Positions 46,157 through 55,696 of a stretch of 64,000 bases of DNA are shown piece after piece; positions within the stretch are counted from its first letter, which is position 1; the number at the start of each line of letters is the position of its first letter. The stretch is taken from assembly GCA_022559845.1 (NCBI GenBank), contig JAHNEJ010001281.1:186001-250000 (forward strand). The letters run 5' to 3'. The position numbers were made by a program, and so were the translations under genes. The stretch is from Amorphophallus konjac. Lineage: Eukaryota > Streptophyta > Magnoliopsida > Alismatales > Araceae. Under the pieces are notes generated by a model that saw nothing but the letters and a program-made list of their open reading frames with translations, was not told where the DNA came from and made no database searches.

Positions 46157-46963
46157 TTTCCCTATTATTCTCCTTTTTTATTTTAGTTTTCTCATTCTTG
46201 TATTATCTTCCCTTTAAAACCAAAGTATAAAAATCCCGAAAACAAAAAAAAAGAAAGAAAAAGCTCTCTCTCTCCCTTTCTCCCTTTCAGGACGGTATCG
46301 ATACTCGGAAGGTCCTGCCGAGTTTCCGGACGTTGGAGTATACGAGAACCTGTTAAATCTCAGCGTACGCTCGTGCCATCCCCACCTCGGAGAAGCTCGT
46401 CCAAAGCCCGTCATCGGCCTCCCCCAATAAGCTTTTCTCCCCTTTTTTTTAATTTTTAATCAGTCACTTAATTACGTTACATGCATCATTTAGCATCTAT
46501 GCCACGCCTCTCTCTCCGAGAGGGCCTGGTTTGTGAGTGTCTTCACGTTTGTGCATTCCATCATATCATTTACCATCCTCTAGTTCTAAAGGGGTTTTAA
46601 ACACCACCAACCAGGTCCGTATTTGGTTATGTTATTCTCAGTATCGTTTTCTAAAGGATTGGTACTACATCGCCGTCATTCTCATTTAGTTATTTTTCTC
46701 TATTTGTTCTTTGTGTAGGGGTAACCAGTTAAAATAATAACAAAAGCTAAAATAAAAAAAAGGGGAAAGAATAACAAAATCAGGGTAACCGAAGGAAGCC
46801 CTCTTCGTCGGCCGGTTGAAAGAAGAGGAAGAGAGGACCCGCACTGCTCCCGCTCTGGCGGCAAACGCGATCACAGCTTTCCCATGGGGTTCTCAGCCCC
46901 TGGCGATCACATCCCCCTCCCCCTTTCTTTTCTGTCACTTTTTCCTTTTGTTTAAACCCCCGT

Positions 46964-47530
46964 GGACGGAAGTAATTCCTCGCGGAGGTCCTTGCGACGG
47001 AAGTAATTCCTCGCGAGGCCTTTTCATTCTGTCATTTCATTTCTTTAATTTCTGTCTAAACCCTGCGACGGAAGTAATTTCTCACGAAGGTGCACGTAAC
47101 GGAAGTAATTCCTCGCGAAGCCTTTTCATTCTATAATTTTAATTCCTTCAATTCCTGTCAAAACCCCGTGACGGAAGTAATTCCTCGCGGAGGTGCCTGC
47201 GACGGAAGTAATTCCTCGCGAAGGTTCTCGTGACGGAAGTAATTCCTCGCGAAGTCTTTTCATTCTGTCATTTCATTTCTTTAATTTCTGTCTAAACCCT
47301 GCGACGGAAGTAATTCCTCGCGAAGGTGCACGTGACGGAAGTAATTCCTCGCGAAGCCTTTTCATTCTGTAATTTTAATTCCTTCAATTCTTGTCAAAAC
47401 CCCGTGACGGAAGTAATTCCTCGCGGAGGTCCCTGCGACGGAAGTAATTCCTCGCGGAGACTTTTCATTCTGCAATTTTGTTCTTTTAATTTCTGTTTAA
47501 ACCCCGTCGACGGAAGTAATTCCTCGCGGT
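46964..47530 (+). repeat. Array of 12 CGGAAGTAATTCCTCGCG motifs
   Basis: Twelve copies at alternating spacings of about 30 and 70 bp. The core contains a GGAA-N4-TTCC dyad. The longer spacers share CTTTTCATTCTGTAATTTT. It lies 200-760 bp from the 3' end of Tat-B. Confidence 0.9.
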
Positions 47531-47730
47531 GGTTTCCATTCTGTAATTTCCTTATGTCAATTCATTTCGTTGTACACTTCCATTCCGTGGGTTTTCTCGT
47601 TCCGTACATTTTCCGCCTCTAAACCCGGTAGAGAGAACCCTCTCCGGGACCTTTTACGCACTCTCTCTCATCCCAGTGCAACGTATTTCTTTCCCCTCTT
47701 GTTAACCCCATGATGTCCGTCCACAGGGAC

Positions 47731-48160
47731 GTTACCACAGCAATCAGCGTGTTCCGAGGATCGCGGGGGTGTATTTTTCTATTTTTCGGTATTTTCTGAA
47801 ATTTCCAGATTTTCTATATAAACCCCCCCTCCCTTTTTCTCTCTCCTCATCTCTCATTTCTCACCCTCTCTGTTCCCTCACGCTCTCTTTCTCCCCTCTC
47901 TTCTCCAACGGCCGACGGAGCGAGGTGGAGGCGGCACGGGCGAGGATGCGGGCGAGGATCGAGGCGGTGGAGGCGCGATGAAGCTCGGGGGCGCATCCAT
48001 GAGCCGGCGAGGGTTTCGCGGCGATTTCTTCGTAGATCGGCATCCACGACGCGTCGTTTCTGCGGTGGAGGTTGTGAGCGACGTCACGCGGTTCGGGGAA
48101 GAGCGGAGAGGACGCGGAGCGCGCGCGGGCTCCTCTTTTCTTTCTTTTGGTGTTTGTTTG
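47731..48160 (+). repeat. Del-type LTR, plus strand, second piece
   Basis: Continues from 43439. GTGTTCCGAGGATCG and a TATA box (TATATAAA, 47815-47822) with a CT-rich leader align with the Tekay and minus-strand Del LTRs. The right end, where Tat-C starts, is uncertain (48080-48260). Confidence 0.7.
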
Positions 48161-48257
48161 CTGCAACACAGAAATAAGAGAAGAGAGAGAAGGGGCCACC
48201 ACGGGAGATTGCTCCGGCGGGGCGAGCGGGACAAGTGTGATATAGCAAAATATGGGG

Positions 48258-48722
48258 TTTAAACGGCCATAGCGGGAAGTGACTCGCCGCGGTCTCGGGG
48301 GGACGGGAATGGTGCAAAAATTAAATAACAAGAATTGAAACGGCCATTGGGGAAGTGACTCGCCGCGGCCTCGAGAATATGAGCAGATAATAAGATGACA
48401 GAATATAGAGAGAATACAAAGAGCGGGAATTTAAACGGCCATTGGGGAAGTGAATCGCCGCGGCCTCGAGAACACAAACAGATAAGAATATAACGTATAA
48501 GAACGTGAATTTAAACGGCCATTGGGGAAGTGACTCGCCGCGGCCTCGAGAACACGAATAGATAAGAATATAACATATAAAAATGGGAATTTAAACGGCC
48601 ATTGGGGAAGTGACTCGCCGCGGCCTCGAGAATATGAGCAGAATATAACAGAGTATAAAGAGAATATAAAAACGGAAATTTAAACGGCCATTGGGGAAGT
48701 GACTCGCCGCGGCCTCGAAAAT
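48258..48722 (-). repeat. Six-copy array with GGAAGTGACTCGCCGCGG core
   Basis: Units begin near 48262, 48337, 48432, 48512, 48592 and 48681. Each contains TTTAAACGGCCATTGGGG, then AAGTGACTCGCCGCGGCC and an AT-rich spacer. The core resembles the Tat-B motif (14 of 18 positions) but faces the other way relative to the LTR. Confidence 0.85.
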
Positions 48723-49350
48723 AAGATGTGATCGCCAGGGGCCGAAAGACCCCAAAATAAGAAAGTGATCGCGCCTACCTCAAGAGCGGGAGATGGCGGG
48801 TTGCTTCTTCCTCTCCCTCCGGCCGGCTGACGGAGAGGGCTTTCCTCGGCTACCCTTGCAAAACAACGACAAACAAATGACAAGTGGATTAGAAAGATGG
48901 AGGTGTAGTATTCAAATCCTTGCGATAAAAATAACGAAATGATGGCAAGACACACACCTGGTTGGTGTTATCTTTTAAACCCCTCTCGGACTCGAGTGGG
49001 AGGAAAATGAGATGATGGATGCAAGAAGTATAAAAGAAGAGGCGCCCTTATGAAGGGGGATAGAGGATGCGAGATGATGAATGCAAAAGAACTACGAAGA
49101 AAAAAGGGGAAGAAAAGGCTTATTGGATGAGCCGAGGGTGAAATCCGGCGGAGCTCCGGCAGCGTGGGGACGACGTGGAAGCGCGGTGGATGAAGATGAC
49201 CTTCCTCTCACGAGCGTGAGCACCCGAGAAGCCGGCAGAACCTCCACCTACAAAAGAACCCACGGGTTAGAAAATGACTCCGTAGCCTCTGGGCTCCGGC
49301 AGCCTATCGGATCACTTCCAAGCTCTTCCAGAACTGAGGGGGTGGGCCTC

Positions 49351-49358
49351 TATTTATA
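49351..49358 (-). promoter_or_regulatory. TATA box of the Tat-C LTR
   Basis: The minus strand reads TATAAATAGAGG. The nearest dyad (49372-49401) ends 13 bp upstream. Confidence 0.7.
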
Positions 49359-49371
49359 GGGCTCCGGAGGG

Positions 49372-50010
49372 TGGAGGCGTCCAGGACCCTGGACACCTCC
49401 ATCAGGGCCGAAATAATATTTTATTCTATTTTTATTTATTTTTTTGGAATATTTTTGTGGAGGCGTCCAGGGTCCCGGACGCATCAAACAGGTCCACCGA
49501 AAATCGACGACGGCCGCACGCGGTTTGGCACAACGCGTGGTTTTGTGAGCGGCGCCCCGTGATTCAGAAATGGGCGCGTCCAGCTTACTGGACGTCTCCA
49601 TATTTTGGATTTTTTCACACACGACAAACCGTCGTTCGGTGGCCGGCGCCCGTGAGGGTTTTGATGGAGGCGTCCAGGGGCCTGGACGCCTCCAAAATTA
49701 TATTATTTTTTTATTTTTCTTTTATCTTTTATACCAGGGCTGGCATTTTGATTTTTTTATTTGTTTTTATGGAGGCGTCCAGGGGTCTGGACGCCTCCAT
49801 TAATATGTATATATTTTTTTTATTTTTTTTTTATGCCAACTGGCATTTTACAAATATTTTTTTATTATTGTTTTTATGGAGGCGTCCAGGGGCCTGGACG
49901 CCTCCATTAATATATATATATATATATATATTTAAATTAGTTTTGGGCCCTGAGAAAAGAAATAAAATAAAATAGAAATATGGGGGCGTCCAGAGGCCTG
50001 GACGCCCCCA
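49372..50010 (-). repeat. Seven 30-bp dyads upstream of the Tat-C LTR TATA box
   Basis: Copies at 49372, 49458, 49571, 49665, 49770, 49877 and 49981, each 30 bp, 86-113 bp apart with AT-rich spacers. The arms are TGGAGGCGTCCAGG and CCTGGACGCCTCCA. The best copies are nearly perfect palindromes. Related dyads occur at 53020-53247 and 55544. Confidence 0.9.
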
Positions 50011-50261
50011 TTAAGACCCACCCGGGTCCTCAATCGGCGGCTGCCCGGCAGTCAACATCTTGGTTCCGGAACCTCTTGATATGTCTGACTGGTGTTGATG
50101 CCGTCCGAATGCCGTGACGAGACGATTCCGGATGCCGAAAAAGGCAGAAGAAGACCCGAGAAAAGGAAGCACTCGAGTGATTCAAAATGCGTAAGCCGTT
50201 GCGGGGCGTTGTATAGTAATATGAGACTTTCTCAGGAGACGTCAGGAATGGCGTGTCTACA

Positions 50262-50278
50262 GCTGCCCCGCCTTGGCG
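50262..50278 (-). other. Tat-C polypurine tract
   Basis: The minus strand reads CGCCAAGGCGGGGCAGC just before TGTAGACAC. It fixes this LTR as the 3' LTR of a minus-strand element. Confidence 0.65.
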
Positions 50279-51340
50279 TCTGCTTTGCAAGGGAGCGACA
50301 CGTAGTGGAATGGTATCAAAGTGGAGTGGAGTGAAGTGGGAGCGGACTGATAAGTTGATGCCAAGGTGTGATGAGACACGCTTTTGACGTTACTGTTTGG
50401 AATCTTTCCTGGAGTTTCAATGAGGCGACCTTGAAGAAGGTCTTTCAAATATTGACGATTGCTTGGACGGAGATCAAATAAGGGAGGGTGAGATGTGCGC
50501 TCAGGCATGAAACAAAAGGAGACCAACTTCTCGGTGTGGAAGTACCTGGGTCATAAACCGGAGGTTTCACCTTTGGGGAGCGGTTACCAGCCAATGTGGA
50601 AGTGCTGCGGCCAAGGTGGGTCAAAAAAGGTAAAGGAATATCTGAGGGTCTGTCCAAACAAGGGTCTCCTTTGGAAGAGCAGCGTAGGGCTATCTCAAGG
50701 AAACTCAGTATTTCATTCGGAGTGGAATATCTCATATTTGTGGGAATTGGAGCACAACGGCTTTCACAATCGAATCACTTGAATGATCTTCCGCAATAAA
50801 TCAAAGTCCTATATGAATGCATGCTGGGTTCAAAGAAAAATTTAAAACAAACTAAAATAGAAAATAGCCAAGGATAATATTGTCAACTTGTGAAGAACGG
50901 GTCAGGATACCGACCCGGTGAGCTGATACTGGGCTGGGGCCCGTTTATCCGCGTACCAACTCACTGAATGGAACCGTCGTCCCCATGCTACGACAAATTA
51001 ACGGCCTATCCGTACAACCCAAATTCCTCTGGGATCATCACCATTTTTGTTGGAGGGGAACTCAGATCCCAGATTCGTTCGAGCCGCAAGGTCCTTGACA
51101 TGTTCTAGTAGCGTAAGTATCATATACTACGATGCATGACAAGGTGGGACCAATCAATGAAAGGTGGGATAGGAGATAGGACAAGGATGTCCGTTAGTAA
51201 AACCTGCACAGACTAGCAAAGGTTATCAGAAAGTAGCATAATCATAGCAGAATCGCACCACAGTACAAAGGAGATTCAGACAAAATCTTGACAATGACCG
51301 CTGATGTGACATGTTTTGTCCTGTAGCGCTCTACCCTTCC
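50279..51340 (+). other. Upstream region of gene 1, no gene seen
   Basis: About 1 kb of unique sequence between the PPT and the gene 1 TATA box. No dyads and no recognisable frame on either strand. Confidence 0.5.
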
Positions 51341-51346
51341 TATAAG
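51341..51346 (+). promoter_or_regulatory. TATA-like box of gene 1
   Basis: TATAAG in CTTCCTATAAGAACTCCCC, 95 bp before the gene 1 ATG. Genes 2 and 3 have TATA boxes at nearly the same distance (89 and 91 bp). Confidence 0.5.
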
Positions 51347-51435
51347 AACTCCCCTTAGGCTAGTTCATTCAAATGCACCAAGGTGGGTTTTGGAAGCTCA
51401 GGAGAGGAAGGAGAGGAGAATCTAGAGATTTCAGG

Positions 51436-52844
51436 ATGGAAGGAGAGTCTTCCCGCGTTATGAAGAGGAGCAGGCCTAGCAGCGAGATCAGGCGACTCTC
51501 CGACCTCGAGGGTCATTTGAGTGGGATGATCATGTCGCATATGGTAAGCTGATTCATTTCAAATTTTCCATGTGAACCTTCTTCTTACTTCCTTCATTTC
51601 TTCTTTCTTTCCTCTTCCAGCCATATCCACTCTTCCCAGGCCCGAGGAAGTTTTCCAAACCGCCATGGCTTTCAAAGCTAACTTCCAATATCTCCATTGG
51701 CATGAGGGTCATACTCTCGAAGTGGCATCTGCAGGGGCTCCTTATTCACGCCAAACACTACGAGAAGATTCGTATGGACTGGGCGGCTATGGGCGCACTA
51801 GTGGAGATCTGGCATCCCCAGACCCACACTTTTATCTTCCCGACCTTCGAGGTGACCATCCTCCTCGAGGAGATGGAACTTCTGCTCGGATTGAAGAAAT
51901 TCAAGAGTGACAGGAAGGTGAAGGCTATGCGGATGCTGACACGGGGGACTTCTGAAAGCATCCTTGGAAGCTTCATGCCGCCCGACGCAGCCAGAAAGGT
52001 CCGTACTCAAAAGGGGATCGATCTCCAAAAGCTTGCGGAGTGGGTCATGGACGCCCTGAGAGGGTCACCAGACGATGACTATTTGGAGGGAATCATGAAG
52101 GGGTTCACCATTTGTCTGGCGGGTGCTCTCTTGTTCCCTTATACCGACAACATGGTGGAGGAAGACCAACTGGGAGCTATCTGCGGGATCTGGCGTGGAA
52201 AGAGGGTGGGACCCGCCGTCCTTGCCTATCTTTACAGCGGTCTTACTGCCTCGAGCATGGGTAAGCCTCCATTTGGTTGTGCACTTGTCTTGAATTGCTG
52301 GCTGGATTTGCATTTCAAATTCGACCACCGTGAGGGAATGCCAACTGCTTCGAAACTCTTCCAACAAAGCCCTCTTCATCACATAGCCGACGTGTTAGGC
52401 TTCGGTGGTACTGTAGTGAACCGCGTTCCGTGGCTGAAGAAACGTGAAGACTGGCGGTCTCACTTCCGCACCGTGACACAAGGCTTCTTTACTTGCGCAC
52501 CGGCATGTTTACTTTCACTTGATCTCCTCATGAGGCCTTCCCCCAAAGTTGATCTTCAACTGATCGGCGCGACCGAGTTTGTTCTTTACAACGCGCATCG
52601 GTGCTGCCTCCAGATTGGCATCCCACGCCATTCGTTCCCGCCACCGACTGGCATCGTTCCTTTGAAGAAGAGGGAGTTGGGCACTGAAGCGGACGTGAAG
52701 GAAGCGAAGGCCATTAAAGCTCCCTGGAAGACAAGTATTGTGGGAAAGGCATTAGCGCACGTGGTGGAAGAATGCGAGCCGTGGAGGGCTTATGTAACCG
52801 AACTGGGGAAGTTAAGGCCTAAGGCGCCTAAACCCCTGATGTAG
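51436..52844 (+). CDS. Gene 1: two-exon plant-mobile-domain/DUF7745-like protein, antisense to Tat-C pol
   Basis: Exons 51436-51543 (36 codons, MEGESSR..RRLSDLEGH) and 51621-52844 (407 codons plus stop), joined in phase 0 across a 77-bp GT-AG intron. The product is 443 residues. The start was chosen because exon 1 closely matches exon 1 of gene 3. Residues 98-110 (EIWHPQTHTFIFP), followed by EVTILLEEMELLLGL, resemble the plant-mobile-domain/DUF7745 families spread by plant transposons; later blocks (GALLFPYTDN, GPAVLAYLYSGL) fit too. The molecular role is unknown. No stop or frameshift is seen and a poly(A) signal follows 20 bp after the stop. It is longer than, and clearly different from, the PMD part of gene 3. 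The family call is from recall of motifs, not a search. Confidence 0.7.
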
Positions 52845-52864
52845 CTCATTCTGCTTTCTGATGG

Positions 52865-52870
52865 AATAAA
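52865..52870 (+). terminator. Poly(A) signal of gene 1
   Basis: AATAAA in GATGGAATAAAATC, 20 bp after the stop codon. Gene 3 has the same GGAATAAAAT context. Confidence 0.7.
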
Positions 52871-53019
52871 ATCTGGCATTTGGATGTTTCGGACCCCCGT
52901 CCCCTTAATTACTATCTTTTTTATGGTTTTTCTTTTTCTTTCTTTTTTTTTCTTTTGTTTGGATTATATTCTTATCTTTTTTTTCTTTTATTATATATAT
53001 ATATATTTTTTTTTTATTA

Positions 53020-53247
53020 TGGGGGCGTCCAGGGGCCTGGACGCCCCTAAGTTTTATTTTTATTATATTTTTTTTTGACAATTTATTTTTGGGGGCGTCC
53101 AGGGTCCTGGACGCCCCTATTTTGATTTTTTTTATTTTTTTATTTGTTTTATTTATGGGAGCGTCCAGGCGCCTGGACGCCCCTGTTTTTTTGAATTTTG
53201 AAAAAAATAAAAAAGTGTGGGGGCGTCCAGGCGCCTGGACGCCCCAA
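53020..53247 (+). repeat. Four 30-bp dyads upstream of the gene 2 TATA box
   Basis: Copies at 53020, 53090, 53156 and 53218, 62-70 bp apart. The last contains a perfect 26-bp palindrome (53220-53245, arms GGGGCGTCCAGGC and GCCTGGACGCCCC). Same family as the LTR dyads at 49372-50010. Confidence 0.95.
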
Positions 53248-53260
53248 TAAAAGGTCAATC

Positions 53261-53269
53261 TATATATAG
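53261..53269 (+). promoter_or_regulatory. TATA box of gene 2
   Basis: TATATATAG, 13 bp after the last dyad and 89 bp before the ATG. The spacing to the dyad centre is identical to that in the Tat-C LTR. Confidence 0.7.
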
Positions 53270-53349
53270 GGGGGAGGGCTCCCCCCCTACTCACTTATAC
53301 TGTTCATTCTGACCGTCCAGCCACTCCAAACGACCCATTCTTAGTCCCA

Positions 53350-55327
53350 ATGGAGCGAGAAGGATCGAGCCAGGGTCCAGAGAAGCGGAAACGACTGGCT
53401 CGTCGTGCGAGGAGGTTGAGGGATGATGCCGAGCAGGCCGCAGCAGAGGTCCTGTAGGTCCTGAGAAATGAATTGTGGCCCATTGTACTAATGGTAAACA
53501 TTTTATTTATGCATTCCCACAGTTAAATATGCAATTATTGTACTAATGATGTATGATGGATGCAGGTGTGGAGCTATTACTATTTCCCGATGGGGAGGGC
53601 TAGGCATGGGAACAGGAGGGCCGTGCCTCTGGCGCGGCAGTGGAGGCCGGTCGTGGTTGCAGCACCCCACGGCTACCAGCTGGCGTCACTTCGTCGGGAG
53701 CTGAGCGAGTATCCCGAGGCCATGGTATGATGCGTATGATTTTTTTTGTGTTTATGCGTGTGACTGAATGGTAACTAATATGATGTATGTATGGTGATGC
53801 AGGTGGTGTGGAGGCCCTACCTGGGCATGGGCGACGCTGGCCAGCCTTGGGTTGTAGCGGGTCTTCCTCGTTTCAGGCGGGACGTGTGGGTCCATTGTCT
53901 GAACGAGATCGAGCCGCTGCTACTTAGACTGGTCATGAGGACGTTGGGGCTAGCCCAGGAGTGGGTTGATGTAGATGCGCCTGCCCGCATTAGGCGGAAG
54001 ACCAAGGGGAAGGCGAAGATTGTGGACTGGCGTACGCGCTTCCCAGCACAGTACCAGGACTGGCAGCAGGGCGGGGTCCCAGTGGTGTCCCATGTACAGG
54101 ACAGCACAGATTACATGAGACGATATCGAGCTACGTACGGGGACCGCCTCTCCCTCGGTGGTATGGCAGGGGTAAGTGTGAAATGAAAATGCTTCACCCT
54201 TCTATATGTATATGCATGTGGTACTGACTTATGTGCAATGCAGGATGCTCATGACAACATGATCGCCGACCTGCGGGCCCAGCTGGCGGACGCCAGGCGG
54301 CAGTTGGTGGCCATCCGACAGGAGTTGGAGATCCTGGTGAGTCTACGCAATGCATTTTTTTTGTGACCTGGATTTTTGATGCTTAGCCTTTGACTGACGT
54401 TTGCCCCGTGTTTCAGCGGGCCCACCAGACAGCGGCAGCCGGGATGGCTGGTGGAGCGGGTTCCAGTTTGCGGGGCCCTCCTCCGGAGGTTTCTGCCCTC
54501 CAGGAGCAGCTGGCGCACGCGGTGGCTCGGGCTGAGGAGGCCGAGCGTGACCGCGAGGCTCGAGTGAGTGTTTGCTTGGCCCCGACCCTTTTCTAGCTGC
54601 TTTCCTTCTATCACTGTTCTCTTACGGTGCATGCGTGCTTTGACAGGTGGCCGAGATTCGGGAGGCCCTGGCCCGTGCTGTTCGTGCTGAGCAGGAGCGC
54701 GATGCCTGGGTGGCAGAGCGCGATGCCTGGGTGGCAGAGCGTGACGCCCGGATTGTGGAGCTGGAGGAGGAGCGTCGACGGGAGGCTGAGGAGCTCCCTC
54801 GTGACGTGCTGGATCTGCGGATCGCCCTCGAGCTGTCGAGGAGGGAGGCGGTGAGAGAGAGAGAGGAGAGGGAGAGGGATAGGGAGACCATGGAGAGAGA
54901 GAGGGAGTGGGATAGGGAGACCCTAGAGAGAGAGAGGGAGAGGGATAGGGAGACCATGGAGAAAGAAAGGGAGTATAGGATGGCAGAGCGATATCGAGAT
55001 TGGGACGAGAGGAGAGCTCTGGTGGCCCAGGTGTCGGAGCTCCGGCTGAGTCTTGGCACGGCGGAGGGGAGACTTCGGGAGAGTGAGGAGCGGTATCAGA
55101 GGGCGAAGGAGCGCGATGCGCGACTTCGTCAGTCCGGTTCCTTTTCTGTGGGCAGTTTTCTAGTTTCCTCGGCCGAGCAGTGTCGTCGTACCTTGGAGGC
55201 TGGCATGGTGCCACCTGGAGAGGCGAGCACGGCTTCTCAGGGTTCACAGAGGTCGCAGAGGCCCCCTAGGGATCCCCATCAGAGGAGGGAGGAAGGAGAT
55301 GACCAGGAGGGTGACGGTGAGAGTTAG
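53350..55327 (+). pseudogene. Gene 2: spliced PMD C-terminal/coiled-coil unit with an in-frame stop in exon 1
   Basis: Six GT-AG, phase-0 exons: 53350-53493, 53566-53724, 53803-54171, 54244-54336, 54417-54563 and 54647-55327. Exon 1 (MEREGSSQGPEKRKR..) has a TAG at 53455-53457, inside a 44-bp segment shared with integrase. Exons 2-6 (482 codons) match exons 3-6 of gene 3: VWSYYYFPMGRARH, LRLVMRTLGLAQEWV, then Glu/Arg-rich coiled coil. The PMD N-terminal part is missing. Exons 2 and 3 (53 + 123 codons) equal the single 176-codon exon 3 of gene 3, so a 78-bp intron (53725-53802) was gained here or lost there. No AATAAA is obvious after the stop. It may still be expressed from a later start. Confidence 0.7.
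53443..53486 (+). repeat. 44-bp segment identical to 62428-62471 in the integrase
   Basis: Base-for-base identity with the plus-strand sequence of the Tat-C integrase region encoding TDNGPQFIS..LC (second catalytic Asp). Flanks are unrelated. It brings the TAG that interrupts gene 2 exon 1. Confidence 0.95.
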
Positions 55328-55543
55328 AGAGTTGTTTGTACGTCACCCTTCTCACTGTATGATGTACTTTCGGCTATTATATGAAATAGAAATGGCTTTT
55401 TTTTGTGTTGTGTGTACCTTTCTCTCTCCCACACTTTCTTCTTTGCACTGAGTTGTCCTTTGAGGCACGCTCCGCGAGACCTTACCCTGAGCAGCGGGGA
55501 ACTACGCTTTGCACGGGGGGATTTTGTTTCCTTTTCCCCCTTT

Positions 55544-55573
55544 TGGGTGCGTCCAGGCGCGAGGACGCGTCTT
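55544..55573 (+). promoter_or_regulatory. Degenerate dyad upstream of unit 2b
   Basis: TGGGTGCGTCCAGGCGC followed by GAGGACGCGTCTT, a worn member of the dyad family. An AT-rich AAATTTAAAG lies where the TATA box would be expected. The ATG of unit 2b is at 55697. Confidence 0.5.
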
Positions 55574-55696
55574 AATCCTTGATTTCAAATTTAAAGCGAC
55601 GGGTGGTCTTTCTTCTCCCGTGCCTTACCCGCAAACGAGCCCGCCTTCTGCCGAAACTCGCTTGCCCCCTTTCTCATCTTCCTCCTCTTTTGATCG

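Larger units (their letters stand above)
43440..47725 (+). mobile_element. Tat-B: solo LTR of a Tat-lineage element
   Basis: TGTAGACACGGCATT...GTCCGTCCACA flanked by a perfect 5-bp duplication GGGAC (43435-43439 and 47726-47730). It contains no PBS, PPT or coding domain, so the 4.3-kb unit is a single LTR left by LTR-LTR recombination. Segment 46803-46960 (GGCGATCACATC and flanks) matches the reverse complement of 48730-48840 in the Tat-C LTR, showing that the two belong to one family. Inside are a 2.2-kb pyrimidine-rich tract, a (TA)n run and a motif array. Confidence 0.85.
48160..50261 (-). repeat. Tat-C 3' LTR
   Basis: On the minus strand it starts TGTAGACACGCCATTCC (from 50261) right after the PPT. 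It holds seven 30-bp dyads (50010-49372), a TATA box (49358) and, toward its 3' end, a motif array (48722-48258). The 3' boundary near 48160 is approximate. It is about half as long as the related Tat-B LTR, which has the expanded pyrimidine tract. Confidence 0.75.

Noticed and set aside
43440..47725. DNA transposon in the Del LTR
   Set aside because: No terminal inverted repeats beyond TG/CA; the 5-bp duplication, the termini shared with Tat LTRs and the homology to the Tat-C LTR indicate a solo LTR.
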